A program made the position numbers and the translations under genes. DNA of 23,730 bases from Candidatus Gallimonas caecicola (GTDB lineage Bacteria; Bacillota; Clostridia; Christensenellales; Borkfalkiaceae), in the NCBI GenBank assembly GCA_904394195.1, contig CAJFNH010000005.1, positions 1-23,730 on the forward strand. The letters are read 5' to 3'. Below are positions 7,318 through 14,783 of the stretch, piece by piece. Numbering within the stretch: the first letter of the stretch is position 1; each line of letters opens with the position of its first letter. Under the pieces are notes generated by a model, which did no database searches, was not told where the DNA came from, and saw only the letters and a program-made list of their open reading frames with translations.

Positions 7318-7893
7318 ATGAAGGCGCTTGAAGAAAAGATTCTTTCGGAAGGGACCGTCCTGCCCGGGAATGTGCTCAAGGTGGGCAGCTTCCTCAATCA
7401 GCAGATCGACTCCGATTTTGTCATGCAGATCGGAAAAGAGATCGCGCGTCTGTACGCAGGCGAGCCGATCACGCGCGTTCTGACCGTGGAATCTTCGGGC
7501 ATTGCCATTGCGGTTGCCGCGGGCATTGCTCTGCATGTGCCCTGCGTGTTCGCCAAAAAGCACAGAAGCGCCAACATGCCCAGGGAAGTATATACGGCGT
7601 CCGTGTACTCCTACACCCACAGGGAGACGTACGAGATCGCGGTCGCAAAGGATTATATCGGGCAGGAGGACAACGTCCTCATCGTGGACGATTTTCTTGC
7701 TAACGGCAACGCCGTGCGCGGGCTCATGCACATTCTCGAGAATGCGGGCGCGCGCCTTGCAGGCTGCGCCATCGCCATTGAAAAGGGCTTTCAGGGCGCG
7801 GGGGACAAGCTTCGTGCCGAGGGGGTCCGGGTGGACTCTCTCGCCATCGTGGACGCGATGACGGATGAGAGCGTCGTATTCCGCGCACAATGA
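7318..7893 (+). CDS. xpt: Xanthine phosphoribosyltransferase
   Basis: A 191-residue cytosolic enzyme that makes XMP from xanthine and PRPP for purine salvage. The start chosen is the ATG at 7318: AAAGGA lies just upstream, and the protein then begins MKALEEKI and has the family length; the frame is open further upstream but codes for the leader hairpins. VLIVDDFLANGN (120-131) is the PRPP-binding loop typical of Xpt, and KVGSFLNQQID (21-31) is the conserved N-terminal region. It heads an operon with a nucleoside-type ABC importer, so imported purines would be captured directly as nucleotides. The final stop codon lies inside a terminator-like hairpin. Confidence 0.96.
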   Translation: MKALEEKILSEGTVLPGNVLKVGSFLNQQIDSDFVMQIGKEIARLYAGEPITRVLTVESSGIAIAVAAGIALHVPCVFAKKHRSANMPREVYTASVYSYTHRETYEIAVAKDYIGQEDNVLIVDDFLANGNAVRGLMHILENAGARLAGCAIAIEKGFQGAGDKLRAEGVRVDSLAIVDAMTDESVVFRAQ

Positions 7894-7909
7894 CGGGGCG
7901 CGGTTTTTT
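7881..7909 (+). terminator. Terminator-like attenuator between xpt and the binding protein
   Basis: CCGCGC (7881-7886) pairs with GCGCGG (7898-7903) around an 11-base loop containing the xpt stop, followed by six T. The next gene is only 45 bases on and no separate promoter is obvious, so partial readthrough is likely. An alternative pairing of CGGTTTTT with AAAAAGCCG (7901-7924, one bulge) would break it. Confidence 0.6.
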
Positions 7910-7953
7910 GTTTGGAAAAAGCCGATAAATCATATCGGGAAAGGAGAAATACT

Positions 7954-9240
7954 ATGAAGAAACTGTTGGCTTTGGGTCTTGCGGCGACCGTTGCGGCTGC
8001 GGGGATGGGTGTGTTCGCCGGCTGCACCGGCAACGGCAACGGCGACGCGATCAAGGTCGGGTTTATCGCCCTGCACGACGACAACTCGACGTATGACAAG
8101 AACTTCCTTGACGCCATCCGCGAGGCATGCGCGAACAAGGGCATCCCGGAGGAAAATCTGATCATCCGCACGGGCATCCCGGAGGAGAACGCGTGCTACG
8201 ACGCCGCCGCCGACCTGGTCGACCAGGGCTGCGACGTCATCTTTGCCGACTCCTTCGGCCATGAGTCCTATATTCTGCAGGCCGCGCGCGAATTCCCCGA
8301 TGTACAGTTCTGCCACGCGACGGGTACGATGGCGCATACCGAGAACGTCTCCAACTTCCACAACGCATTCTCGCACATCTATCAGGGCAGATATCTTGCA
8401 GGCGTTGCCGCCGGCATGAAGCTGGTGGAAATGTACGAGGCGGGCCAGATTACCGGAAATAAGCTTGACTCTGAAGGCAACATCAAGATGGGTTACGTCG
8501 GCGCTTATACCTATGCGGAAGTCATCTCCGGTTACACCTCTTTCTTCCTGGGCGCAAAGTCCGTCGTGGAGGCGGAAACGGATGTCAGCGTCTCGATGGA
8601 GGTCACCTTCACGGGCTCGTGGTACGACGAGCAGAAGGAGCGCGACGGCGCAAACACGCTCATCACCAACGGCGCGGCGCTCATCTCGCAGCACGCGGAC
8701 TCCATGGGTGCTCCCTCTGCCTGTGAGTCGGCGCGCGTTCCCAACGTCTCCTACAACGGCAGCACGGCGGCTTCCTGCCCCAACACGTTCATCGTCTCCT
8801 CGCGCATCAACTGGGTGCCTTACTTCGAGTACATGATCGACTGTGTGACGAACGGGGAAGAGATCGCCACCGACTGGACGGGCACGATCGAGAATAACTC
8901 CGTCGTTCTGACCGAGCTGGGGGCGGCGGCTGCCGAGGGCACGCAGGCAAAGATCGACGAGGTCATGGCAGACCTCATCAGCGGCGATCTGCATGTGTTC
9001 GACACCTCCACCTTCACCGTGACGGTGGTAACGGAAGGGGACAACACCAAGAATGTGAACGCCACCGTGGACGAAAACGGGCGTCTGACCGGTTATATGG
9101 CGGACGTCAATACGGACGCTGCCTACACGGCGGATACGCAGGCGGTCGCGGATGGATATTTCCATGAATCCGAGTATCGCTCTGCGCCCTACTTTGACGT
9201 TCAGATCGACGGCATCACGCTGCTCAACGCCGCGTTCTGA
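7954..9240 (+). CDS. BMP-family nucleoside-binding lipoprotein of an ABC importer
   Basis: A 428-residue lipoprotein. The ATG at 7954 is chosen because AAGGAG precedes it and a classical signal peptide follows: KK, a hydrophobic stretch, and the lipobox FAGC with Cys24 as the acylated residue; the longer upstream frame has no ribosome site. The mature part begins with the BMP/PnrA-type pattern KVGFIALHDD and NFLDAIREA, with DVIFADSFGHE and GRYLAGVAAGMK later, all typical of Med/BmpA substrate-binding proteins that capture purine and pyrimidine nucleosides. The next three genes supply the ATPase and permeases. Nucleoside specificity is inferred from the family and from xpt; the exact ligand cannot be read. 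Confidence 0.93.
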   Translation: MKKLLALGLAATVAAAGMGVFAGCTGNGNGDAIKVGFIALHDDNSTYDKNFLDAIREACANKGIPEENLIIRTGIPEENACYDAAADLVDQGCDVIFADSFGHESYILQAAREFPDVQFCHATGTMAHTENVSNFHNAFSHIYQGRYLAGVAAGMKLVEMYEAGQITGNKLDSEGNIKMGYVGAYTYAEVISGYTSFFLGAKSVVEAETDVSVSMEVTFTGSWYDEQKERDGANTLITNGAALISQHADSMGAPSACESARVPNVSYNGSTAASCPNTFIVSSRINWVPYFEYMIDCVTNGEEIATDWTGTIENNSVVLTELGAAAAEGTQAKIDEVMADLISGDLHVFDTSTFTVTVVTEGDNTKNVNATVDENGRLTGYMADVNTDAAYTADTQAVADGYFHESEYRSAPYFDVQIDGITLLNAAF

Positions 9241-9258
9241 TCAAAACTCCAACAACCT

Positions 9259-9298
9259 GCAAGCCGGCGAAGATACTCTCTCCGCCGCTTGTTCTTTT
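9259..9298 (+). terminator. Terminator-like hairpin after the binding protein
   Basis: GCAAG plus CGGCG (9259-9269, one bulged C) pairs with CGCCG plus CTTGT (9283-9292), followed by TTCTTTT. It sits in the 84-base gap before the ATPase gene. Such hairpins often let binding proteins be made in excess of membrane components; that role is inferred. Confidence 0.45.
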
Positions 9299-9324
9299 CG
9301 GGAATTTTCTGGCGAGGTGCCGAA

Positions 9325-11001
9325 GTGGACGAAAACGTCACTCTGGAATTAAAGCATATCAGCAAGTATTTCGGTTCCGTTGCGGCGAACAGGGATATCT
9401 CCCTCACCTTGCATAAGGGGGAGATCCTTGCCCTGCTCGGTGAGAACGGCAGCGGAAAGACCACGCTGATGAATATGATCTCGGGCATCTATTACCCCGA
9501 CGAGGGGCAGATCTTCGTGAACGGGCAGGAGGCGGTCATCTCCTCCCCGCAGGATGCGTTTCGCCTGAAGATCGGCATGGTGCATCAGCATTTCAAACTC
9601 ATCGATATCTTCACGGCTGCGCAGAACATCGTGCTGGGACCGGGCGGCGGCCGCTACGGCGTGCGGCGCATCAACGGGCAGGTCCGTTCGATCGCCGAAA
9701 AGTACGGCTTCGAACTCGACCCCGCCAAGAAGATATACGATATGTCCGTCTCCGAAAAACAGACGGTGGAGATCGTCAAGGTGCTCTACCGCGGCGCGGA
9801 TATCCTCATCCTGGACGAGCCCACCGCCGTGCTCACCCCGCAGGAGACGGAAAAGCTGTTTGCCGTCATGCGGGCGATGAAGGCGGACGGGAAATCCATC
9901 ATCATCATCACGCACAAGCTGCACGAGGTCATGGCCATCTCCGACCGCGTGGCGGTGCTTCGCAAGGGTGAATATATCGGCTGCGTGGACACGGCGTCGA
10001 CCAGCGAACAGGCGCTCACCGAGATGATGGTGGGGCAGAAGGTGGAGCTGAACATCGAGCGCCCCGTGACCGAATTCGACAGGCCGCTCCTGGAGATCCG
10101 CAACCTGAACATCAAGAACGATGTGGGCAGCCTCGCCATCGAGGACTTGAGCTTCTTCATCCGCGGCGGTGAGATCCTGGGCGTTGCGGGCATCGCAGGC
10201 TGCGGCCAGCGCGAGCTGTGCGAGGCGATCGCGGGCCTTCGCAAGGTGGAGGCGGGCGGCATCTTTCACGAGGGCGAGTCCATCGTGGGTCTCTCGCCCA
10301 AGGCCATCTACGACAAGGGTATTTCCATGAGCTTTATCCCGGAGGACAGGCTGGGCATGGGCCTTGCGCCCTCCATGTCCGTCACGGACAACATGATGCT
10401 CAAAAATTACCAGGATACCCGCTTCGGTATCCGGCCCATCCCGGACAGAAAAGGGGAGAGCGCCTTTGTCCGCCGCAGCAAGCACGCGCTCAACCGCGTG
10501 GGCGCCTTTGTGGACAGGCACGATCCCTTCGTCGACCGCAGGAAGGCGCGCGCCGAGGCGCAGCGCGTGATCGAGGAGCTCGACGTCGTGACGCCCTCTG
10601 CCGAGACGCCCGTAAGAAGGCTTTCGGGCGGCAACGTGCAGAAGGTGTTGCTCGGCCGCGAGATGCTCACCGAGCCCAACGTGCTCATCACGGCGTATCC
10701 CGTGCGTGGGCTGGACATCAACTCGTCCTACCTCATCTATGACATCCTCAACCGTCAGAAGAAGGCGGGCACGGGTATCCTGTTCATCGGCGAGGACCTG
10801 GACGTCATGCTCGCCCTGTGCGATAAGATCATGGTGCTCTGCCACGGCAGGATGATGGGCGTCGTGCATGCGGACAGGACCAGCAAGGAACAGCTCGGGC
10901 TCATGATGGCGGGCGCCCTCGACCTTGCCGAGGAAAAGGGCAAGCAGATGGGCGTCGCCAAAGATTCCAGGATCGGGGAGGATCAGGCATGGAGCGAGTA
11001 A
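9325..11001 (+). CDS. ABC importer ATPase with two nucleotide-binding domains (nucleoside/sugar type)
   Basis: A 558-residue double ATPase. I choose the GTG at 9325 because GAGGTG lies five bases before it; the upstream TTG at 9289 falls in a hairpin and has no ribosome site. The N-terminal half has Walker A GENGSGKTT (39-47), Walker B ILILDE (160-165) and the switch His197, with a modified signature MSVSEKQ. The C-terminal half has a degenerate Walker A GIAGCGQRE lacking the Lys, an intact signature LSGGNVQK (433-440), and a Walker B (VLITAYPVRGLD) without the catalytic Glu. One active and one degenerate site is the normal state in the RbsA/NupO/YufO family. The protein is somewhat longer than usual, with an extra Arg/Asp-rich piece near 370-412. 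It overlaps the next gene by 13 bases. Confidence 0.94.
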   Translation: MDENVTLELKHISKYFGSVAANRDISLTLHKGEILALLGENGSGKTTLMNMISGIYYPDEGQIFVNGQEAVISSPQDAFRLKIGMVHQHFKLIDIFTAAQNIVLGPGGGRYGVRRINGQVRSIAEKYGFELDPAKKIYDMSVSEKQTVEIVKVLYRGADILILDEPTAVLTPQETEKLFAVMRAMKADGKSIIIITHKLHEVMAISDRVAVLRKGEYIGCVDTASTSEQALTEMMVGQKVELNIERPVTEFDRPLLEIRNLNIKNDVGSLAIEDLSFFIRGGEILGVAGIAGCGQRELCEAIAGLRKVEAGGIFHEGESIVGLSPKAIYDKGISMSFIPEDRLGMGLAPSMSVTDNMMLKNYQDTRFGIRPIPDRKGESAFVRRSKHALNRVGAFVDRHDPFVDRRKARAEAQRVIEELDVVTPSAETPVRRLSGGNVQKVLLGREMLTEPNVLITAYPVRGLDINSSYLIYDILNRQKKAGTGILFIGEDLDVMLALCDKIMVLCHGRMMGVVHADRTSKEQLGLMMAGALDLAEEKGKQMGVAKDSRIGEDQAWSE

Positions 11002-12311
11002 AAGAGCCGTTTATCCATATCACAAAACGCGAGCCCATGCCCTGGTGGAAGGGCCTTTGCATCCGCGTGGGTGCCGTGCTCATCGCGCTCATCATCAGCG
11101 CCATCTTCATTTCGGCGTCATCGCCGCGCGGGCGTGGGTTTTTCGACTATTTTGCTTCACTGTTCTCGGGCGCGTTCGGCACCGAGCGGCGCTTCTGGCT
11201 GTTTTTGCAGAATACGGCGCTGCTTCTTTGCGTGGCGCTTGCGCTCGTCGTGGCGTTCAAGTTGAAGTTCTGGAACCTGGGCGGCAACGGTCAGGTGCTC
11301 ATGGGCTGCCTTGCCTGCGCCATGTGCATGTACTATCTGGGCGGCAAGTGGTCGGACGGCGCGGTCGGGCTGCTGATGTTCGTTGTCAGCGTGGCGGCGG
11401 GCGCCATCTGGGCGGTCATCCCCGCCATTTTCAAGGCGTTTTTCAACACCAACGAATCGCTCTTCACGCTGATGATGAACTATATCGCCATGTATCTGGT
11501 GGCATACTTCATCGCGGTATGGTATCCCAACGGGACGGGCGCAATGCCCCCGCTCACGGACGCCAACCTTCCCACGTTCGGCTCGGGACAGGCGGGCAGG
11601 AGCCTTCCCGTCATCCTTGCCGCCGTCATCGTCACCGCATTCATCTATTGCTATCTGCGCTTTACCAAGCACGGATACGAGGTGTCGCTCGTGGGCGAGA
11701 GCAAAAATTCTGCCCGGTATGCGGGCATCAACGTAAAGAAGGTCATCATCCGCACCCTTGTTTTGTCGGGTGCGCTGTGCGGGCTGGTGGGATTTTTGCT
11801 GGTGGGTTCCGTCAACCATATGGTCAGTACGTCGATGGACGGGAACATGGGTTTTACGGGCATCATGGTCGCCTGGCTGGGCAAGTTCAACCCGCTCATC
11901 ATGGCGGGCGTGTCGCTCTTCATCAATTTCCTCTCGCGCGGCATGGCGCAGGTGTGCACCGATTTCGGCTTTACCAGCGAGGCGCTCTCCGATATCGTCA
12001 TCGGGCTCATCTACTTCTTCTTCATCGGCTGTGAGTTTTTCATCGTCTACAAGGTGCACTTCAACTTCCGCGGCCGTCACGGGCGGGAAGCGCCGCGCTT
12101 TTCCATGACGGCGGAAGACGAAGCAGAACAGCCGTCCTCCGGGCCGCCGCTGTCTGAAGCGCCGCCCGAGGAGGGGACAGGCCGGGCGGCGGACGCGCTT
12201 TCCACGCCCGTTGAAGGCGGGACGGTGTGTGCGCCTGCACCGATCGGGGCGGAGCCAAGTCCTGCGGAAGCCGTAAAAAAGCGCAGACGCAGCAAAGAGG
12301 AGGAGAACTGA
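10989..12311 (+). CDS. ABC importer permease (NupP/YufP-type) with long charged C-terminal tail
   Basis: A 440-residue membrane protein of the branched-chain amino acid/sugar/nucleoside permease fold, with many hydrophobic segments between about 24 and 356. GESKNSARYAGINV (236-249) is the conserved cytoplasmic loop that contacts the ATPase. GGGAGGA precedes the ATG, which lies inside the 3' end of the ATPase gene. From about residue 361 the protein has an 80-residue hydrophilic tail, rich in Pro, Glu, Ala and Ser and ending in KKRRRSKEEEN; most relatives stop soon after the last helix. It partners the next permease as a heterodimer. Confidence 0.93.
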   Translation: MERVKEPFIHITKREPMPWWKGLCIRVGAVLIALIISAIFISASSPRGRGFFDYFASLFSGAFGTERRFWLFLQNTALLLCVALALVVAFKLKFWNLGGNGQVLMGCLACAMCMYYLGGKWSDGAVGLLMFVVSVAAGAIWAVIPAIFKAFFNTNESLFTLMMNYIAMYLVAYFIAVWYPNGTGAMPPLTDANLPTFGSGQAGRSLPVILAAVIVTAFIYCYLRFTKHGYEVSLVGESKNSARYAGINVKKVIIRTLVLSGALCGLVGFLLVGSVNHMVSTSMDGNMGFTGIMVAWLGKFNPLIMAGVSLFINFLSRGMAQVCTDFGFTSEALSDIVIGLIYFFFIGCEFFIVYKVHFNFRGRHGREAPRFSMTAEDEAEQPSSGPPLSEAPPEEGTGRAADALSTPVEGGTVCAPAPIGAEPSPAEAVKKRRRSKEEEN

Positions 12312-12312
12312 A

Positions 12313-13287
12313 ATGGATGTCTTTTTTGCCAATGCCATCTCGTTTGGCGTCATCTTCCTGTTCGGCTGCGTGGGGGAGATTTTGACGGAAAAATCGGGGC
12401 ACCTCAATCTGGGCATCCCCGGCATCATGTGCATGGGGGCGGCGGGCGGCTGCTTCGGCGTGAAGCTGGTCGCCATGGGGGAATCCCCCAACGGCGTGCT
12501 CGTCGTCATCATGGGCATCCTGTTTGCGATGATCTTTGCGGGCGCGCTGGGCGCCGTCTACGGCTTCCTCACCGTTTCGTTGCGCTCCAACCAGAACGTG
12601 ACGGGGCTTGCCTGCACCATCTTCGGCGTGGGCTTCACTTCCTTCTTTCTCAACAATGTGGTGCTGACGGAGGGGGTGAGCACCGCGCTCTCCTATGCGG
12701 GACTCAACTTCTTCAATGCGCACATTCCGGGCACGGAAAATCTGGGCTGGTTCGGCACGATCTTCCTGCGGCAGGGGGTGCTAGCCTATCTTGCCATCGT
12801 CATCGCCGTCATTGCCGCCGTCGTGCTGCGCTACACAAAGGCGGGGCTCAACCTGCGCGCCGTGGGTGAAAATCCCGCTACGGCGGACGCGGTGGGCATC
12901 AACGTGACGGGTTATAAGTACACCTTCATCGTTGCGGGCGCGGCGATCGCCGGCCTGGGCGGGCTGTGTTACGTCATGGGGTATATGAACGGCATCGTCG
13001 GCTCCACCGTCGATCAGACTATCCAGGGCATCGGCTGGCTGTCCATCGCGCTCGTCATCTTCACGCTCTGGAAACCCGCGCTCGCCATCGTCGGCTCTAT
13101 CGTGTTCGGCATCCTCTACATTCTCTCTTCGCGCATCACGGGCATCTCCTTCGAACAGATCCAGCTGCTCAACCTGATCCCGTATATCGTGACCATCCTC
13201 GTGCTCATCGTTACAAGCATCCTCGGCAGGCGCGAAATGCAACCGCCTGCAAGTCTGGGGCTCTCCTATTTCCGTGAGGACAGATAG
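12313..13287 (+). CDS. ABC importer permease (NupQ/YufQ-type)
   Basis: A 324-residue membrane protein, the second permease of the importer. The ATG follows the previous stop by one base with GAGGAGGA upstream. GCVGEILTEKSGHLNLGI near the N-terminus is the family's conserved first-helix region, and AVGENPATADAVGINV is the ATPase-contacting loop also seen in the first permease. Around nine hydrophobic segments are visible. It ends the transport operon, and a strong bidirectional terminator follows 59 bases after the stop. Confidence 0.94.
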   Translation: MDVFFANAISFGVIFLFGCVGEILTEKSGHLNLGIPGIMCMGAAGGCFGVKLVAMGESPNGVLVVIMGILFAMIFAGALGAVYGFLTVSLRSNQNVTGLACTIFGVGFTSFFLNNVVLTEGVSTALSYAGLNFFNAHIPGTENLGWFGTIFLRQGVLAYLAIVIAVIAAVVLRYTKAGLNLRAVGENPATADAVGINVTGYKYTFIVAGAAIAGLGGLCYVMGYMNGIVGSTVDQTIQGIGWLSIALVIFTLWKPALAIVGSIVFGILYILSSRITGISFEQIQLLNLIPYIVTILVLIVTSILGRREMQPPASLGLSYFREDR

Positions 13288-13346
13288 AATCTCAATACTG
13301 ATTTCAGGAAACAGCCGGAAGTAAGGATTGCGTTCTTTGCACAAGA

Positions 13347-13373
13347 AAACCCCTCGGCATCGCCGGGGGGTTT
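13347..13373. terminator. Bidirectional terminator between convergent genes
   Basis: A 12-pair stem (13347-13358 with 13362-13373, one G-T pair) with loop ATC; AAACCCC pairs with GGGGTTT. T-rich sequence follows on both strands (TTTATGTTTT on plus; TTTTCTTG on minus). It serves the transporter operon and the regulator gene, whose stop codon begins inside it. Confidence 0.88.
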
Positions 13374-13833
13374 ATGTTTTGTCGTCCGTTCTTCCGAGCA
13401 AATAATCAGTTGAAACGCCGAAATAATCGGCAAGCAGCTCCAGGTATTCCCATGACGGGATATAGTCATTTTTGAGCCATCGCGCAAGATAGCCTCTGTA
13501 AATGTTACAGTCTTTGCAGACCTGTGCGGGGCTCACTTGCTTTTCTTCGCAAAGGGACCGGATGCGTAGGGAAAACGTTGCACTCTGTTTTGAAGCAGAA
13601 AAATATTCGTCGTCGCTTTCCCCCAGAAGATATGAGAGGGAACAGCCGAAATAATCGGCGATCCGCATGGCGATGCGCGGCGTCGGAACGATCCCGTATC
13701 CGAGCGCATTGACGAAGGAGGAGTAGTCAATGCCCATCTGTTTTGGGAGCTCGGACTTTTTCATTTGCCTTTCGAGCACGGCATCGGCGGTAAGATCGGA
13801 GAGCCGCGCACGAAATTTTTCGGAAATAGCCAT
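13372..13833 (-). CDS. XRE-family regulator made of two tandem helix-turn-helix domains
   Basis: A 153-residue protein. I start it at the ATG at 13833, just before MAISEKFRARL; the longer open frame (to 14067) encodes unlikely sequence over the promoter region. Two XRE/Cro-like domains occupy about 7-73 and 87-149. Both end alike: IADYFGCSLSYLLGESDD (58-75) and LADYFGVSTDYLLGRTDD (134-151), 76 residues apart, so the gene arose by duplication; a 15-base palindrome GCCGAAATAATCGGC is repeated at 13417 and 13645 as a result. No sensor domain is present. No clear ribosome site precedes the ATG, so the message may be leaderless or poorly translated. The divergent promoter and TGTTACA elements at 13862-13932 suggest it controls the neighbouring small ORFs and itself. 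Confidence 0.85.
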   Translation of the reverse strand: MAISEKFRARLSDLTADAVLERQMKKSELPKQMGIDYSSFVNALGYGIVPTPRIAMRIADYFGCSLSYLLGESDDEYFSASKQSATFSLRIRSLCEEKQVSPAQVCKDCNIYRGYLARWLKNDYIPSWEYLELLADYFGVSTDYLLGRTDDKT

Positions 13834-13861
13834 ATTTTTTACAAAAACAGTGCAATATAGG

Positions 13862-13891
13862 TAGACTGTTACAACATGGATATGATATAAT
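13862..13891 (+). promoter_or_regulatory. Extended -10 promoter divergent from the XRE gene
   Basis: TATAAT (13886-13891) preceded by TGA, giving an extended TGn -10; the best -35 is TAGACT (13862-13867) at 18 bases. Transcription would start near 13898 and enter the small ORFs. Confidence 0.65.
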
Positions 13892-13932
13892 ATGGTCCAG
13901 GCAAAATGTAACAGCAAACCTAAAATGTTACA
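13867..13932. promoter_or_regulatory. Three TGTTACA/TGTAACA operator candidates
   Basis: TGTTACA at 13867-13873, its reverse complement TGTAACA at 13907-13913, and TGTTACA at 13926-13932 bracket the divergent -10. The first lies in the spacer and the second just past the start point, positions suited to repression. A fourth copy (13503-13509) lies inside the regulator gene in similar flanking sequence. Confidence 0.5.
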
Positions 13933-13957
13933 ATCTTTTACATAGAAGGAGAAGGTC

Positions 13958-14023
13958 ATGAAAGCGGAAGAACTGTTGGAGGAAGAGGAGTGGGAGCAGC
14001 TGATGCAGCGGAAATACTGCTGA
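13958..14023 (+). CDS. Very small ORF behind a strong ribosome site
   Basis: A 21-residue frame starting at ATG with AGAAGGAGAAGG just upstream, the strongest translation signal in this island. The product is very acidic (MKAEELLEEEEWEQL at the start) and ends KYC. It is the first frame after the divergent promoter. It may be a real small protein or the start of a gene whose remainder continues in the -1 frame (next entry). I do not recognise it. Confidence 0.5.
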   Translation: MKAEELLEEEEWEQLMQRKYC

Positions 14024-14130
14024 AAGAAAAACTGCAGAAAGAGCAGTTTTCTGCGATCGATGTGCACTACCCGGGTTTGCGGGAGCAGATCGTTCGAAGG
14101 CGGTGCCGGAAAGGGGAAAATAAGATTTGA
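13990..14130 (+). CDS. Small ORF overlapping in the -1 frame, possible second half of the preceding ORF
   Basis: A 46-residue frame opened by a GTG inside the preceding ORF, with no convincing ribosome site of its own. It begins VGAADAAEILLKEKLQKEQ and ends basic (RRRCRKGENKI). Read through a -1 shift from the 13958 ATG it would give a helical protein of about 57 residues with acidic N- and basic C-terminal ends. This could be a frameshifted remnant, programmed frameshifting, or chance. A 17-pair inverted repeat begins at its stop codon. Confidence 0.4.
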   Translation: MGAADAAEILLKEKLQKEQFSAIDVHYPGLREQIVRRRCRKGENKI

Positions 14131-14174
14131 ACAGACCGGGGAGGGCCGCGTACAGCAGCCCTCCCCGGTCTGTT
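14130..14174. terminator. Long perfect inverted repeat after the small ORFs
   Basis: Seventeen bases (14130-14146) pair perfectly with 14158-14174 around an 11-base loop; the stem contains CCGGGGAGGG. There is no immediate T-run on either strand, so it is a probable but not textbook terminator separating this island from the next promoter at 14232. Confidence 0.6.
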
Positions 14175-14231
14175 GTGAAACCCGTTCGGAACGATAGCTT
14201 TTTTCTATTATTTTCCATGCAACATAAGCAT

Positions 14232-14260
14232 TTGACAGAATTTGCCCGATATTTTATAAT
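14232..14260 (+). promoter_or_regulatory. Consensus sigma-A promoter of the redox/ECF operon
   Basis: TTGACA (14232-14237), exactly 17 bases, TATAAT (14255-14260): both hexamers match consensus. The start is expected near 14267, leaving a leader of about 35 bases before the TTG start at 14302. Confidence 0.9.
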
Positions 14261-14301
14261 AGATACAGACAGCTCGACGGCACGCGCAGGGAAACGCTGC
14301 T

Positions 14302-14760
14302 TTGAAGCGGGCGGCGGCGCTGCTGTGCGCCCTGCTCTTTGCCCTGTTCGCAGGATGTGCGGGCGGGCGGAAAGAGGGGGAGGAACAGCCCTCCCCGGAG
14401 GCGGGAGTGAAAATTATATTGGAGATGGGCGGAAGGGCGTTTTCCGCCACGCTTGCCGACAACGAAACGGCGCGCGCGTTTGCGGCAAGACTACCCGTAA
14501 CGCTGGAGATGGAAGAACTCAACGGCAACGAAAAGTACTGCTATCTGGACTCCGCGCTGCCCGCGGCGGCGCAGCGTGTGGGCAGCATTGCGGCGGGCGA
14601 TATCATGCTGTACGGCAGCAGTTGCGTCGTGCTCTTTTATGAAAGTTTTTCCACAAGTTATTCCTACACCCGCATCGGGCGGCTGGATGATGCGTCCGGC
14701 CTTGCTGCGGCGGCAGGGGACGGCGCGGTACAGGTCACATTTGCTTTGGAGAACGGATAA
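14302..14760 (+). CDS. Cyclophilin-like-domain lipoprotein
   Basis: A 152-residue lipoprotein starting at TTG, with AGGGA nine bases upstream. The signal peptide is short, with lipobox LFAGC and Cys19 as the lipid anchor. Residues about 36-150 resemble the small cyclophilin-like beta-barrel family (TM1367/PF18050 type): a GRAFSATLADNETARAFAA stretch followed by ELNGNEKYCYL and later GDIMLYGSSCVVLFYESF. These proteins lack a proven prolyl isomerase role; a ligand or redox-related function is guessed from repeated association with oxidoreductases. It is first in an operon with two aldo/keto reductases and an ECF component, so it may bind the substrate at the cell surface. The fold assignment rests on pattern recall, not alignment. 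Confidence 0.83.
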   Translation: MKRAAALLCALLFALFAGCAGGRKEGEEQPSPEAGVKIILEMGGRAFSATLADNETARAFAARLPVTLEMEELNGNEKYCYLDSALPAAAQRVGSIAAGDIMLYGSSCVVLFYESFSTSYSYTRIGRLDDASGLAAAAGDGAVQVTFALENG

Positions 14761-14783
14761 GAAGAAAAAAGGAGGTTGTTTTT

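Noticed and set aside
9311..9330. tRNA-like sequence (GGCGAGGTGCCGAAGTGGAC) before the ABC ATPase
   Set aside because: It resembles the start of a class II tRNA, but no anticodon arm, T-arm or matching acceptor stem follows; GAGGTG is better read as the ATPase ribosome site.
13417..13659. Repeated palindrome GCCGAAATAATCGGC as operator pair
   Set aside because: The two copies are 228 bases (76 codons) apart and encode the same ADYFG motif of the duplicated domains, so coding duplication explains them.
13834..14067. 78-residue N-terminal extension of the XRE regulator
   Set aside because: It would run through the divergent promoter and the small ORF's ribosome site, and its translation is Ser/Phe-rich without domain similarity; the ATG at 13833 begins at the helix-turn-helix domain.
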